Source: Lampris incognitus (Eukaryota > Chordata > Actinopteri > Lampriformes > Lampridae). Taken from it: DNA of 64,000 nt. Positions 21,391-32,867 of the stretch are shown piece by piece. The stretch covers positions 111,693,981 to 111,757,980 of the forward strand of contig NC_079213.1 in assembly GCF_029633865.1 (NCBI RefSeq), read 5' to 3'. Numbering within the stretch: position 1 is the stretch's first letter; each line of letters opens with the position of its first letter. The notes beneath the pieces are model-generated. The model did not search any database and had not been told where the DNA came from. It was given only the letters and a program-made list of their open reading frames with translations. Position numbers and translations under genes: made by a program.

Positions 21391-23026
21391 CAGTGCATCC
21401 GGAAAGTATTCACACCCCTTCACCTTCCCCACATTTTACTATGTTAGAGCCTTATTCCAAAATGGATTAAATTCCTTTTTTTCTCTCCTCAATCTACACA
21501 CAATACCCCATAATGACAAAGCGAAAAAGGTTTTGTAGAAAGTTTTGCAAATTTATTAAAAATAAAAAACTGAAATATTGCATGTACATAAGTAATCACA
21601 CCCTTTGCTATGACGCTCAAAATTGAGCTCAGGTTCATCCTGTTTCCACTGATCATCCTTGAGATGTTTCTACATCTTGATTGGAGTCCACCTCTAGTAA
21701 ATTCAATTGATTGGACATGATTTGGAAAGGCACACATCTGTCTATATAAGGTCCCACTGTTGACAGTGCATGTCAGAGCAGAAACCAAGCCATGAAGTCA
21801 AAGGAATTGTCTGTGGACCTCCGAGACAGGATTGTATCGAGGCACAGATCTGGGGAAAGGTACAAAAACATTTCTACAGTTTTGAAGGTTCTGAAGAGCA
21901 CAGTGGGCTCCATCATTCGTAAATGGAAGAAGTTTGGATCTACCAGGACTCTTCCTAGAGCTGGCCGCCCAGCCAAACCGAGCAATCGGGGGAGAAGGGC
22001 CTTGGTCAGGGAGGTGACCAAGAACCCGATGGTCACTCTGACAGAGCTCCAGCGTTCCTCTGTGGAGATGGGAGAACCTTCCAGAAGGACAACCATCTCT
22101 GCAGCACTCCACCAATCAGGCCTTTATGGTAGAGGGGCCAGACGGAAGCCTCTGCTCAGTAAAAGGCACATGACAGCCCGCTTGGAGTTTGCCAGAAAGC
22201 ACCTAAAGGACTCTCAGACCATGAGAAACAAGATTCTCTGGTCTGATGAAACCAAGATTGAACTCTTTGGCCTGAATGCCAAACGTCACGTCTGGAGGAA
22301 ACCAGGCACCTCTCATCACCTTGCTAATACCATCCCTACAGTGAAGCATGGTGGTGGCAGCATCATGCTGTGGGGATGTTCTTCAGCAGAAGGAACTGGG
22401 AGACTAGTCAGGATCGAGGGAAAGATGAATGGAGCAAAGTACAGAGAGATCCTTGATGAAAACCTGCTCCAGAGCGCTCAGGACCTCAGACTGGGGCGAA
22501 GGTTTACCTTTCAACACGACAACGACCCTAAGCACACAGCCAAGACAACGAAGGAGTGGCTTCGGGACAAGTCTGTGAATGTCCTTGGGTGGCCCAGCCA
22601 GAGCCCAGACTTGAACCCCATTGAACATCTCTGGAAAGACCTGAAAATAGCTGTGCAGTGACGCTCCCCATCTAACCTTACAGAGCTCGAGAGGATCTGC
22701 AGAGAAGAATGGGAGAAATACCCCAAATATAGGTGTGCCAAGCTTGTAGCTTCATACCCAAGAAGACTTGAGGCTGTAATCGCTGCCAAGGGGGCCTCAA
22801 CCAAGTACTGAGTAAAGGGTGTGAATACTTATGTACATGCAATATTTCAGTTTTTTATTCTTAATAAATTTGCAAAAATTTCTACAAAACCTTTTTCGCT
22901 TTGTCATTATGGGGTATTGTGTGTAGATTGATGAGGAAAAAAAGGAATTTAATCCATTTTGGAATAAGACTAACATAACAACATGTGGGGAAAGTGAAGG
23001 GGTGTGAATACTGTCCGGATGCACTG
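21391..23026 (+). mobile_element. Tc1/mariner transposon, complete ends
   Basis: The element is flanked by the TA target dinucleotide at 21389-21390 and 23027-23028. Terminal inverted repeats of about 215 bp (21391-21606 and 22814-23026) start CAGTGCATCCGGAAAGTATT on the left, with the matching end ACAGTATTCACACCCC on the right after CAGTGCATCCGG. Both ends of each repeat are conserved, the long-repeat arrangement known from fish Tc1 families. The interior carries one transposase gene with a single nonsense codon. Confidence 0.95.
21792..22811 (+). pseudogene. Tc1 transposase, one nonsense codon
   Basis: ATG at 21792 opens a frame of 289 codons to TGA at 22659-22661. The same frame continues for 49 more codons to the natural stop at 22809-22811, giving 339 codons, the usual Tc1 length. 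N-terminal paired-type DNA-binding helices (about residues 5-110) are followed by the DDE nuclease with D152 ('LWSDETK'), D243 ('FQHDNDPKH') and E278 ('DLNPIEHLWKDLK'), spaced DD34E. The glycine-rich box is 'VKHGGGSIMLWG'. All catalytic residues precede the stop, but the last 50 residues would be lost. The stop is one step from the CGA expected at this point in the family. Confidence 0.92.
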
Positions 23027-24113
23027 TATGTGTGTGGTCCTTTCTCTCCCTTCATACTTGTGTGTGTGGACCTTCCTCTCCCTTCATACTTGTGTGTGTG
23101 GACCTTTCTCTCCCTTCATACTTGTGTGTGTGGACCTTCCTCTCCCTTCATACTTATGTGTGTGGACCTTTCTCTCCCTTCATGCTTGTGTGTGTGGACC
23201 TTTCTCTCCCTTCATACTTGTGTGTGTGGACCTTTCTCTCCCTTCATACTTGTGTGTGTGGTCCTTTCTCTCCCTTCATACTTATGTGTGTGGACCTTTC
23301 TCTCCCTTCATGCTTGTGTGTGTGGACCTTTCTCTCCCTTCATACTTGTGTGTGTGGACCTTTCTCTCCCTTCATACTTGTGTGTGTGGACCTTTCTCTC
23401 CCTTCATACTTGTGTGTGTGGTCCTTTCTCTCCCTTCATACTTGTGTGTGTGGACCTTTCTCTCCCTTCATACTTGTGTGTGTGGTCCTTTCTCTCCCTT
23501 CATACTTGTGTGTGTGGACCTTTCTCTCCCTTCATACTTGTGTGTGTGGACCTTCCTCTCCCTTCATACTTGTGTGTGTGGACCTTCCTCTCCCTTCATA
23601 CTTGTGTGTGTGGACCTTTCTCTCCCTTCATACTTGTGTGTGTGGACCTTTCTCTCCCTTCATACTTGTGTGTGTGGACCTTCCTCCCCCTTCATGCTTG
23701 TGTGTGTGGACCTTTCTCTCCCTTCATACTTGTGTGTGTGGTCCTTTCTCTCCCTTCATACTTGTGTGTGTGGACCTTTCTCTCCCTTCATACTTGTGTG
23801 TGTGGACCTTCCTCCCCCTTCATGCTTGTGTGTGTGGACCTTTCTCTCCCTTCATACTTGTGTGTGTGGACCTTTCTCTCCCTTCATACTTATGTGTGTG
23901 GTCCTTCCTCTCCCTTCATACTTATGTGTGTGGACCTTCCTCTCCCTTCATACTTATGTGTGTGGACCTTTCTCTCCCTTCATACTTATGTGTGTGGACC
24001 TTTCTCTCCCTTCATGCTTATGTGTGTGGTCCTTTCTCTCCCTTCATACTTGTGTGTGTGGACCTTTCTCTCCCTTCATACTTATGTGTGTGGACCTTTC
24101 TCTCCCTCCATTA
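23027..24113 (+). repeat. Minisatellite, 32-bp unit, about 34 copies
   Basis: The unit is CTTGTGTGTGTGGACC followed by TTTCTCTCCCTTCATA, with variants GGTCC for GGACC, CTTCCTC for CTTTCTC, ATGC for ATAC and CTTATGTG for CTTGTGTG. Because 32 is not a multiple of 3 and no unit contains a stop in any plus frame, all three frames stay open for over 350 codons. They encode the same 32-residue periodic peptide and are an artefact of the repeat. The array starts at the right edge of the Tc1 element. Confidence 0.95.
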
Positions 24114-25945
24114 GTCTTTTGCATATTTTTATATTTTACCACTGACATCATGTTGCTCAATTTTTGTTGTTGCTTGTTTGTTTTACAGGCCCTCGTCATC
24201 GGTGACTGAGGATACCAGCCAAACGTTGCAGTCAAGTCCTCTCTCACTACTCACCCTCTCTGTCTCTCACTCTTCTTCTTCTTACTCCCTTCCACTTTCA
24301 CTGTCATGCGGTTCATATTTACACGGGCAAAAAGCTTGTTTCCACGCTGGGCTGTGATGCAGTTCATGTACTGTAATAGTGCCGTAAACCCCAGTTGTCC
24401 TGTTATATATTGTAATCCAATATATGGTAACATACTGTTAAAATAAATTACACAAAAAAGTGAAATAACACAAAAATGCTGGTGTCTCTGCTGCCGGTAT
24501 TTTGCTGTTATTTTACAGTGAAATTATTTACCGCGTAGTGCTCAACACAAAATGTATAATAAGAAAGATCTAGCAAACTGCTGAAAAATGTAATGTAAGT
24601 ACACACATGTATATACACACTGGGTTAGAAAAGGCTGCATAAGGAGGGTCGTCTTGCCGTTTTGTGCGTGTTTGCCTCTTATTGTTTTCGCCTCCCTTTA
24701 GTTAATATGGCGGCTTGGCCGATATGGCTTGATACCTTTATTAACCTTTGCAGAAAGAATAAACCATTGTTGCTTTGCCATACGGTGCTTTCTGGCAAAC
24801 GGTAGATGGACTCCTCCGGATACTTCCGACAACATAACCCGCAGGCCTTCAAGTTACCATTTTACGGAGGACGGAGGAATGGCGTAACCGGCTGCATTGC
24901 TGCTCCCTTGGCTAGGAGGATAATTACAAATCTTGCCACCAGTTAAACTCGGCGCTGAATTGAAACACACCAGTAGTTTAAGAATCTCATTTGCCACAAA
25001 TGTTTCCCCGTGGCAAAAAAAATGTCAAGCTATTATTTGTTAAATCACCTTATAAATGGGCAAGCTGTAGCATTCCCCCCAAGTCAGGCCATTTCTCGCG
25101 AGTAAAAGATATGAAGAACTCAATCGAGCTTTGCTGTAATGATACCCCCCCCCCTCAAAAACAGAGAATGTGCTTGTGTAGGCCCAAGCCTATTTGCCGC
25201 CGATGGTCTCCGGGGACACGCATGCAGAATACGAAAGTGGCGAGTTAATGATTCCCCTGACTATAAATTGTTGATGGTTGTTTTTATATATCTTTGGCTT
25301 TAGGTTCAAGGATTTAACAGCCTGTTCTTCTTCTTGGTATGGGGCGATAGGGAAGCAGAGGGACATTACGTTTTAGAACGGCGGGGGCAGAGGATATAAC
25401 TGAGACAAAGGTGAGAGCCGCAATTGTATTCCTGTGGTATCGTGGTACTGATGCAGGTTTCAGACACTGGATTTAATTGGTTCTCCATTTTTATTGTCCT
25501 TTTTTTTTCTTCTTTCCCTCGAGTTTTCTCTTCTCTTTCCAGCCTTCTGTTTTGTCTCCTTCAGGGGTGTAATCGAGGGATTTTTCCAAGGGCGTAGCTT
25601 TGGTTTGAGAAGTGGGGGGATAAAATGAAATCGAGGGGGGGGGTTCCTCCCACAGAAGAAAAAAAATTGCGATTTGAATCCCATTTCCTGCATTTCTGCA
25701 TACATTGAGAGGCTACGGCGACCGAGGTCCGGGAAATAATTAATTTGGTCATCGTGCTGAGTTCTCCCAGAATAACAGGAAATACGCGTAAGGAAACGCT
25801 GTCTTACTTTCTGTATTGTTGAACCCACAACTTTACTGAACTTCACGTGTTGAGTTATCCAATAACATATTTTGAAAAATAGGACTGACAGATCTGGCCA
25901 CCTCGTCTGAGCCCTGGTATGAAAGCAGTTGACACGAACAAGGTG
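24114..25945. other. No gene supported
   Basis: Unique, moderately AT-rich DNA with a C-run at 25145-25154. Short open frames at 24991-25248 (plus) and 25460-26026 (minus) show no family resemblance and lack splice support. Confidence 0.3.
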
Positions 25946-26029
25946 TAGAACCATGCTGATGGGAACGCCGGAGCCACATTCCAAGGTTAGAACCATGCTG
26001 ATGGGAACGCCGGAGCCACATTCCAAGGT
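25946..26029 (+). repeat. 42-bp exact tandem duplication
   Basis: Two identical adjacent copies of TAGAACCATGCTGATGGG followed by AACGCCGGAGCC and ACATTCCAAGGT. Confidence 0.9.
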
Positions 26030-26035
26030 TGCGGT

Positions 26036-26829
26036 CTCACTTAGCAGACGCTTTTAGACAAAGCGACGCACATCTGAGAGCTAACGCAACACAAGCAGGG
26101 ATCTAGTCAGGAGACAACAATGCAAGTAAGTGCCAAAAAACTAGGTTCAAGTCCGATAGGACATGGGTGTCAACAGGCAGTGCACATAGGCAATGCATAG
26201 GGTGCAAAGAAGCTTTTTTGGGTGTGTGTGTGTGTGTGTGTGTTTATTAATACCATCAGGTGTGGAGGTGTTCGTGAAAGAGCTGGGTCGTTAGCTTCTT
26301 CCTAAAGATGGAGAGGGACTCAGCGGATCGAATGGAGTTTGGTAACTTGTTCCACCAACGGGGAACTAACCCTAACCCTAACCCAACCTCAACTCACACC
26401 TTACCCCTAACCTGAACCAGGACATCAGGAATGACGTTTTGCCTCATTAGGACCAGGTTTTGGTCTCCATGAGGACTACTGGTCCCAACAAGGTTAGTGT
26501 TCATACCAGAACAGGTAACAAAAACATGCACACACACACCTGTAGCATAGGCAGAAGTGACAATTTGGGTGGGCACAGAGAAAACCAGGTGCCCGTCCGG
26601 TATCTGAAATGTGTATGCTAACTAAAACAGGCCATTACAACGATACTTGCCTGAATGCACCACCACAAGCCTCATACATCATCAGAAGTAATGCTACAGG
26701 CACCAAGAAGAACATCAACAGCATCGGGTAGCCTGGCATGGTGGCCACACACACACACACACTCCACATAAAATTCAATTGTACACCCAACAAACAATAC
26801 TATTGAAATAAGCAATAGGCTCCTACAGC
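26036..26829. other. Dispersed-repeat-like DNA, no gene
   Basis: 26040-26110 resembles the widespread fish repeat containing 'TTAGCAGACGCTTTTA..CAAAGCGAC'. 26265-26360 carries a block like those in LINE 3' regions ('GAGCTGGGTCGTTAGCTTCT'). A (TG)n run lies at 26222-26243. CTAACCC is repeated three times at about 26368-26385, too short to be a telomeric array. Confidence 0.4.
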
Positions 26830-27445
26830 CTGACATTGTAAGTTAGCTTCCTGTTGATGATTACAGCAGGAGGTGGCGAGGGCTCGGTGTTGAACATTGT
26901 AAGTTAGCTTCCTGTTGATGATTACAGCAGGAGGTGGCGAGGGCTCAGTGTTGAACATTGTAAGTGAGCTTCCTGTTGATGATTACAGCAGGAGGTGGCG
27001 AGGGCTCGGTGTTGAACATTGTAAGTTAGCTTCCTGTTGATGAATACAGCAGGAGGTGGCGAGGGCTCGGTGTTGAACATTGTAAGTTAGCTTCCTGTTG
27101 ATGATTACAGCAGGAGGTGGCGAGGGCTCGGTGTTGAACATTGTAAGTTAGCTTCCTGTTGATGATTACAGCAGGAGGTGGCGAGGGCTCGGTGTTGAAC
27201 ATTGTAAGTTAGCTTCCTGTTGATGAATACAGAAGGAGGTGGCGATGGCTTGGTGTTGAACATTGTAAGTTAGCTTCCTGTTGATGAATACAGCAGGAGG
27301 TGGCGAGGGCTCGGTGTTGAACATTGTAAGTTAGCTTCCTGTTGATGAATACAGCAGGAGGTGGCGAGGGCTCGGTGTTGAACATTGTAAGTTAGCTTCC
27401 TGTTGATGATTACAGCAGGAGGTGGCAAGGGCTCGGTGTTGAATG
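26830..27445 (+). repeat. Minisatellite, 61-bp unit, about 10 copies
   Basis: The unit reads GAACATTGTAAGTTAGC, TTCCTGTTGATGATTACAG, CAGGAGGTGGCGAGGGCTCGGTGTT. Copies differ at a few sites (TTA/GTGA, GATT/GAAT, GAGG/GATGG), so they can be ordered. No coding. Confidence 0.95.
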
Positions 27446-27614
27446 CTGAAATTATTTCGTTATAGTGCAGCGATTCAGTCAGTTCTCTTTTAGAGAAGAG
27501 CAGGGACCGAGAGTTCAGTCGGTATGTCATCCCTGATGCACTGACACCAGTTTTTATCCGACTGAGTTGAAAAGAGACTTTCAACGATATGTTGACGGAG
27601 AACGGCCTGAATTA

Positions 27615-27770
27615 GCCACGTCCATCCATCCATCCATTATCCAAACCGCTCATCCTGCTCTCAGGGTCGCGGGGACGCTGGAGCCTATCCCAGCAGTCAT
27701 TGGGTGGCAGGCGGGGAGACACCCTGAACAGGCCGCCAGGCCATCACAGGGCTGAATTGCCCTTTTGCAA
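27615..27770 (-). mobile_element. tRNA-derived SINE (family S2), 3' part
   Basis: Minus strand: 'CAGGCGGGGAGACACC'-type body (here read on plus), 'GGGATAGGCTCCAGCGTCC', 'CGACCCTGAGAGCAGGAT' and the (ATGG)n tail, seen on plus as CCATCCATCCATCC. The tRNA-like head is missing. A C-run follows at 27772-27784. Confidence 0.75.
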
Positions 27771-27925
27771 CCCCCCCCCCCCCAGTTACTCTTGCTATAC
27801 CCATCAAGCTTTTCAGAACTATCTAGGAAGTAGCCGGAAAACCCCAAAACATGAAGGAAGAAATCAGCGCATTTCCAGAGAAAATAAGTGCTGTATTTTG
27901 GAGTAATTCACCCAAGTGTGGTGGA

Positions 27926-28460
27926 TTAGCAAGTAGGAAGTGAGGGCAGATATGAAGAGGGTGAAGAGCAGAAAGGCGGTTGGTCCTGATGACATACCTG
28001 TGGAGGCATGGAGGCGTTTATGGGAGGTGGCAATGGAGTTTTAACTAGATTGTTTAACAGACCCTTGGAAAGTGAGAGGATGCCTGAGGAGTGGAGAAGA
28101 AGCATACTGGTACCGATTTCCAAGAACAAGGGCGATGTGCAGAACTGCAGCAACTACAGAGGTATAAAGTTGATCAGCCACAGCATGAAGATATGGGAAA
28201 GGGTAATAGAAGCTAGGTTAAGAGGAGAGGTGATGATCAGCAGCAGCAGTATGGTTTCATGCCAGGAAAGAGCACCACAGATGTGATGTTTGCTTTGAGA
28301 ATGTTGATGGAGAAGTATAGAGAAGGTCAGAAGGAGGTACATTGTGTCTTTGTGGATTTAGAGAAAGCATACGACAGGGTGCCGAGAGAGGAGGTGTGGT
28401 TTTATATGAGGAAGTCAGGAGTTGCAGAGAAGTATGTAGGAGTGGTGCAGGATATGTATA
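27926..28460 (+). mobile_element. RTE-like LINE, RT part upstream of SINE insertion
   Basis: Plus-strand frames give 'KSRKAVGPDDIPVEAWRRL', 'SERMPEEWRRSILVPISKNK', 'NCSNYRGIKLISHSMKIWER', 'MPGKSTTDVMFALRMLMEK' and 'VHCVFVDLEKAYDRVPREE' (first catalytic Asp). One or two frameshifts occur. The element is 5' truncated: no endonuclease is present. The coding line is cut at 28460 by the SINE and resumes at 28992. Confidence 0.8.
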
Positions 28461-28925
<465 letters not shown>

Positions 28926-28991
28926 TTCATTTTATATATGTACAAATGGCAAAATGTATTCTATTCTATTCTATTCTATTCTATTCTGCTC

Positions 28992-29927
28992 TATGAGGAG
29001 AGTGTGACAGTGGTGAGGTGTGCGGTTGGAATGACAGATGGGTTCAAGGTGGAGGTGGGATTACATCAAGGATCGGCTCTGAGCCCTTTCTTGTTGGCAA
29101 TGGTGATGGACAGGTTGACGGATGAGATCAGACAGGAGTCTCCATGGACGATGATGTTCGTGGATGACATTGTGATCTGTAGTGAGAGTAGGGTGCAGGT
29201 GGAGGAGAGCCTGGAGAGGTGGAGGTATGCACTGGAGAGAAGAGGAATGAAAGTCAGTTGGAGCAAGATGGAATACATATGTGTGAATGAGAGGGAGGAC
29301 AGTGGGATAGTGAGGATGCAAGGAGTGGAGGTGATGAAGGCATATGAGTTTAAATGCTTGGGGTCAACTGCTGAAAGTAACGGGGAGTGCAGTAGAGAGG
29401 TGAAGAAGAGAGTGCAGGCAGGGTGGAGTGGGTGGAGAAGAGTGTCAGGAGTGATTTGTGACAGAAGGGTACCAGCAAGAGTTAAAGGGAAGGTTTACAA
29501 GATGGTAGTGAGACCAGCTATGTTATATGGTTTGGAGACAGTGGCACTGACGAAAAGACAGGAGGAGGAGCTGGAGGTGGCAGAGATGAAGATGATAAGA
29601 TTTTCACTGGGAGTGACGAAGAAGGACAGGATTAGGAACGAGTATATCAGAGGGACAGCTCAGGTTGGACGGTTTGGAGACAAAGCAAGAGAGACAAGAT
29701 TGAGATGGTTTGGACATGTGTGGAGGAGAGATGCTGGGTATATTGGGAGAAGGATGCTGAATATGGAGCTGCCAGGGAAGAGGAGAAGAGGAAGGCCAAA
29801 GAGGAGGTTTATGGATGTGGTGAGGGAGGACATGCAGGTGGTTGGTGTGACAGAGGAAGATGCAGAGGACAGGAAGAGATGGAAACGGATGATCCGCTGT
29901 GGCGACTCCTAACACGATCAGCTGAAG

Positions 29928-29961
<34 letters not shown>

Positions 29962-29990
29962 TAGTAGTAGTAGTAGTACTTTAGTCTACA
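28992..29990 (+). mobile_element. RTE-like LINE, RT C-terminal half and 3' tail
   Basis: The frame is open to 29912: 'SVTVVRCAVGMTDGFKVEVG', 'LHQGSALSPFLLAMVMD', the catalytic box 'MMFVDDIVICSES' (about 29150-29190), 'YEFKCLGSTAESNGECSREV', 'RVPARVKGKVYKMVVRPAML', 'LRWFGHVWRRDAGYIGRRML' and 'RRGRPKRRFMDVVREDMQ'. The frame ends 'MIRCGDS', and the DNA 'CTGTGGCGACTCCTAAC' followed by a (TAG)n tail is the usual 3' end of this family. RT catalytic Asp residues are intact in both halves; the element is dead because of 5' truncation and the SINE. Confidence 0.82.
29932..29978 (+). repeat. (TAG)n microsatellite
   Basis: About 15 TAG units with one TGG, forming the LINE tail. Confidence 0.9.
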
Positions 29991-30345
29991 GTTGTTTCAA
30001 GAGAGTGTTGGCACTGTACATGTGACATCTAGCAGACGGGGTGACCATTAGGCTATTAATTTTATGCATAATGAAACTGTCCAGTTATAAATTAAAATCA
30101 AATGTTTGCCACAAGCCGAAACGACTGTATGCTCGACTTCGGCGACAGGAGAGAGCGTTGGTCCGGTCACATGATCCAAACGGTGACTTGAGAAGGGGAA
30201 GAAGCCATGTACAAGCGCCATCCTGTGGTGCTCAAAGTCAGGGAGAGGCCAGATAAAACAAGGCCAACTTATGCTGTGGCCTGCACAACGTTTAGCCAAG
30301 TGTGTAGTGATTATGGGCCCCATCCAGCCAGTCACAAATGGGTTG
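29991..30345. other. No gene seen
   Basis: Unique sequence between LINE tail and SINE; nothing recognised. Confidence 0.3.
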
Positions 30346-30790
30346 TCGGACGTCTGAGTAGCGTGGCGGTTTATTCCGTTGCCTACCAACACGGGGATCG
30401 CCGGATCGAATCCCCGTGTTACCTCCGGGCTTGGTCGGGCGTCCCTACAGACACAACTGGCCGTGTCTGCAGGTGGGAAGCCGGGTGTGGGTATGTGTCC
30501 TGGTCGCTGCACTAGCGCCTCCTCTGGTTGGTCGGGGCACCTATTCAGGGGGGAGGGGGAACTGGGAGGAATAGCGTGGTCCTCCCATGTGCTACGTCCC
30601 CCTGGTGAAACTCCTCACTGTCAGGTGAAAAGAAGCGGCTGGTGACTCCACATGTACCGGAGGAGGCATGTGGTAGTCTGCAGCCCTCCCCGGATCAGCA
30701 GAGTGGGCGGAGCAGAGACCGGGACGGCTCGGAAGAGTGGGGGGATTGGCTGGATACCAGTGGGGAGAAAAAGGGGAGGGGGGGTAGAAC
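30346..30790 (+). mobile_element. tRNA-derived SINE (family S1), full length
   Basis: A box TAGCGTGGCGGT at 30358, B box GGATCGAATCC at 30402-30412 with one change from consensus. It includes the internal 'CTCACTGTCAGGTGAAAAG' segment absent from the copy at 13616, and ends 'GGGGAGAAAAAGGGGAGGGG'. Confidence 0.8.
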
Positions 30791-30822
30791 TAGTGAGTTC
30801 TGACTGTTACCATGGCATTAGA

Positions 30823-31677
30823 CAGTGGTTTACAACCCGTTTGAGTCGCGACCCAGATAGCAAAATTGCTTTAGCCCGGACCCGTCCCACACCCGACGCT
30901 TCATCCGGCCCACATACCGCGTGGAATGGTGGCACTTGGGCGGTCCGCTCCTGTTTGCCAGATCTGGGCCAGAACCAAGCCACAGCAATGCCGCATGTGC
31001 CACATATTTGCCAAAGGTGGCCCACTTCAGGGTCACATCCAGATCACATGTTGCCCAGAGCACCACATCTTTGCCAGAAAAGGCCCACATGTGATTTGGC
31101 ATATCTGGGCCATATTTGCTGTTATACATGTGGGCCACTTCAGGCTCACGTCCATTTTGTCAGGGCCAGAAGAAGGCCACCAGTGCCGCGTCATTGCCTG
31201 AAGTGGCCCACATCCGGATGCTGTCTGGGGACGCCCCAGAAAAATCAGGTTGATGCCCCCCCCCCCCCATAGCATAACTCACAACACCCCGATGCAAACA
31301 CATTGACACACTGTCTGCCTGAGACTCTGCGGGGATTACTGTAATCCAAACACACGAGGGCTCCCACAATCACACAGGAACACCAATGCTTTGCCCACAG
31401 ACACAATAACAACTACTTAAATTGTGGCTTTAATTAGTGTTTCTAGATTTATTGAAATAACGGCACCTCATGTGCACACACACGCTTTGACTCTCACGAA
31501 CACATTCAATAAAATCCATCCATCCGTCCATTATCCAAGCCGCTTATCCCAGCCGGGGTCAATCTATTCTGAGGCCAATTATATCACCGATACAGGCAAT
31601 GTGATGTAAAAACCATTCCCTGGTCTTCCCTGGCGACCCCAGAAATGACCTCGCGACCCCCGGGTTGAGAACCAGTG
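30823..31677. mobile_element. hAT-like non-autonomous element (tentative)
   Basis: Left end CAGTGGTTTACAACCCG and right end GGGTTGAGAACCAGTG resemble the CAGTGGTTCTCAACCC ends of a common fish hAT group, with changes in both. The flanking 8-mers GCATTAGA and GTATAAGA match at 6 of 8 positions. The interior at 30900-31230 is a dispersed repeat built on 'TGGCCCACAT' and 'CTGGGCCA' motifs, and a SINE S2 scrap lies at 31514-31560. Ends and duplication are both aged. Confidence 0.45.
31514..31560 (-). mobile_element. SINE S2 3' scrap
   Basis: On plus: ATCCATCCATCCGTCC then ATTATCCAAGCCGCTTATCC, the reversed S2 tail. Confidence 0.55.
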
Positions 31678-31789
31678 GTATAAGACACCGCAGCTTGCAA
31701 AATAGTGTAACGTTCATGCGTCCGCAACTCGCCGACTTGTGGTCAAATAACAAATACAGCTGATTTGCTACCCCGCTAACCGTGCCCGG

Positions 31790-32478
31790 AGACACTACCG
31801 GTGCACCATTTACACCCCTCAACCCTTTGGTGCACTGGCCAGGGAGACGCTGCTTGCACGGCAGCGTGCAGCATCAGTTTGTGGAGGCTTTTGGCAATCG
31901 TGTTGCGGTTATTGTGGACTGCTTTGAAATTAACACAGAGAGAGAGCGAGAGAGAGAGCGAGAGAGAGGAGAGCGAGAACATCAAATCTGAGAGCTAGAG
32001 CACAGCTCTTTTCCCACTACAAACACCAGCACGCCATAAAGTATCTCATTTGCATTACACCACAGGGCGCCATCTCTTTCCTTTCCAAAGGGTGGGGAGG
32101 TTGTGCCAGTGACAAGCATGCGACTGAGAACAGCGGCCTCTTTCAGAAACTACAGCCTGGAGGCCTGGTGTTGGCGGAGCGGGGATTTGACACGGGGACA
32201 GCGTACTGCAGAAAGGAAGATCCCTGCATTCACATGGAGACACTGCCAGCCGGGTGCAGAAGACGTGGAGACCCGGCCGATGTCTCACCTCTGTGTGGAG
32301 AGAGAGGGTGACGGGATGTGGACGCACAAAGCACGCCGCCGTGTTAAGTGAGACCATACCGGCGAGCGCGGCGCTCCCGTGCGAAGCCGGGGACACGATC
32401 TTCCTTGGCAAGACTGTGTCGGTGTGCTGTGCCTTGACTAATACGTGCCCCGGAGTTGTTATGCAACCTCCTAGTTAA
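31790..32478 (+). pseudogene. DDE_Tnp_4-type transposase relic
   Basis: Plus-strand frames carry the ordered blocks of a DDE_Tnp_4 transposase (PIF/Harbinger-ISL2EU-like group, often with a THAP finger). Block 1: 'LVHWPGRRCLHGSVQHQF' and 'EAFGNRVAVIVDCFEI' with the first catalytic Asp. Block 2, after a (GA)n run at 31939-31975: '[20 protein letters not shown]', '[11 protein letters not shown]', '[15 protein letters not shown]' and '[11 protein letters not shown]' with the second Asp. Block 3, one frame away: '[12 protein letters not shown]', '[16 protein letters not shown]', then 'VCCALTNTCPGVV'. The region that normally follows the first Asp has been overwritten by the GA microsatellite, and at least one frameshift occurs near 32200. 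The N-terminal DNA-binding part was not found. Confidence 0.75.
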
Positions 32479-32867
32479 ACTGTACACGTCTGACATAACC
32501 CCCCCTTGTGGCGGAGACGGCATGAGCGGCTTCAGTCACTGCTGCATACCACTCGTTACCATAACGAATGATGGAGAAATCACTCCGATTCACAATCTCT
32601 TCATTTGTGTGACGTCAAACTGATTAGAGCGATGCTGAAGTACATGTGTGGAGTCGGCAGGACCAATGTAGTGCAAATAGAACAGGCGAAAGAAGTGAAG
32701 TGGCCGTGTGACCTTCAAGTGCTGACATTGAGAGTACAACCGAGATAAGAAAAGGCAAAGATAAACACAAAGATAAAAACTATTGCCCTGACAAGTCCAG
32801 ATAGCAACTGTCTTCTGCTCAAGGGTGCAACAATTCCATTGAAATACTACACATATATAGTATATAG
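32479..32867. other. LINE-tail-like sequence, no gene
   Basis: 32740-32845 ('GACAAGTCCAGATAGCAACT', 'GTCTTCTGCTCAAGGGTGC') matches a block at 39990-40050 in sequence and order, so both are copies of one dispersed repeat, probably a LINE 3' region. The rest is unique. Confidence 0.4.

Noticed and set aside
22985..24209. Three overlapping open frames of 360-401 codons on the plus strand
   Set aside because: They are one 32-bp tandem repeat read in three frames, all giving the same 32-residue period; no start context or domain.
26366..26386. Telomeric repeat (CTAACC)n
   Set aside because: Only three units; expected by chance in repeat-rich DNA.
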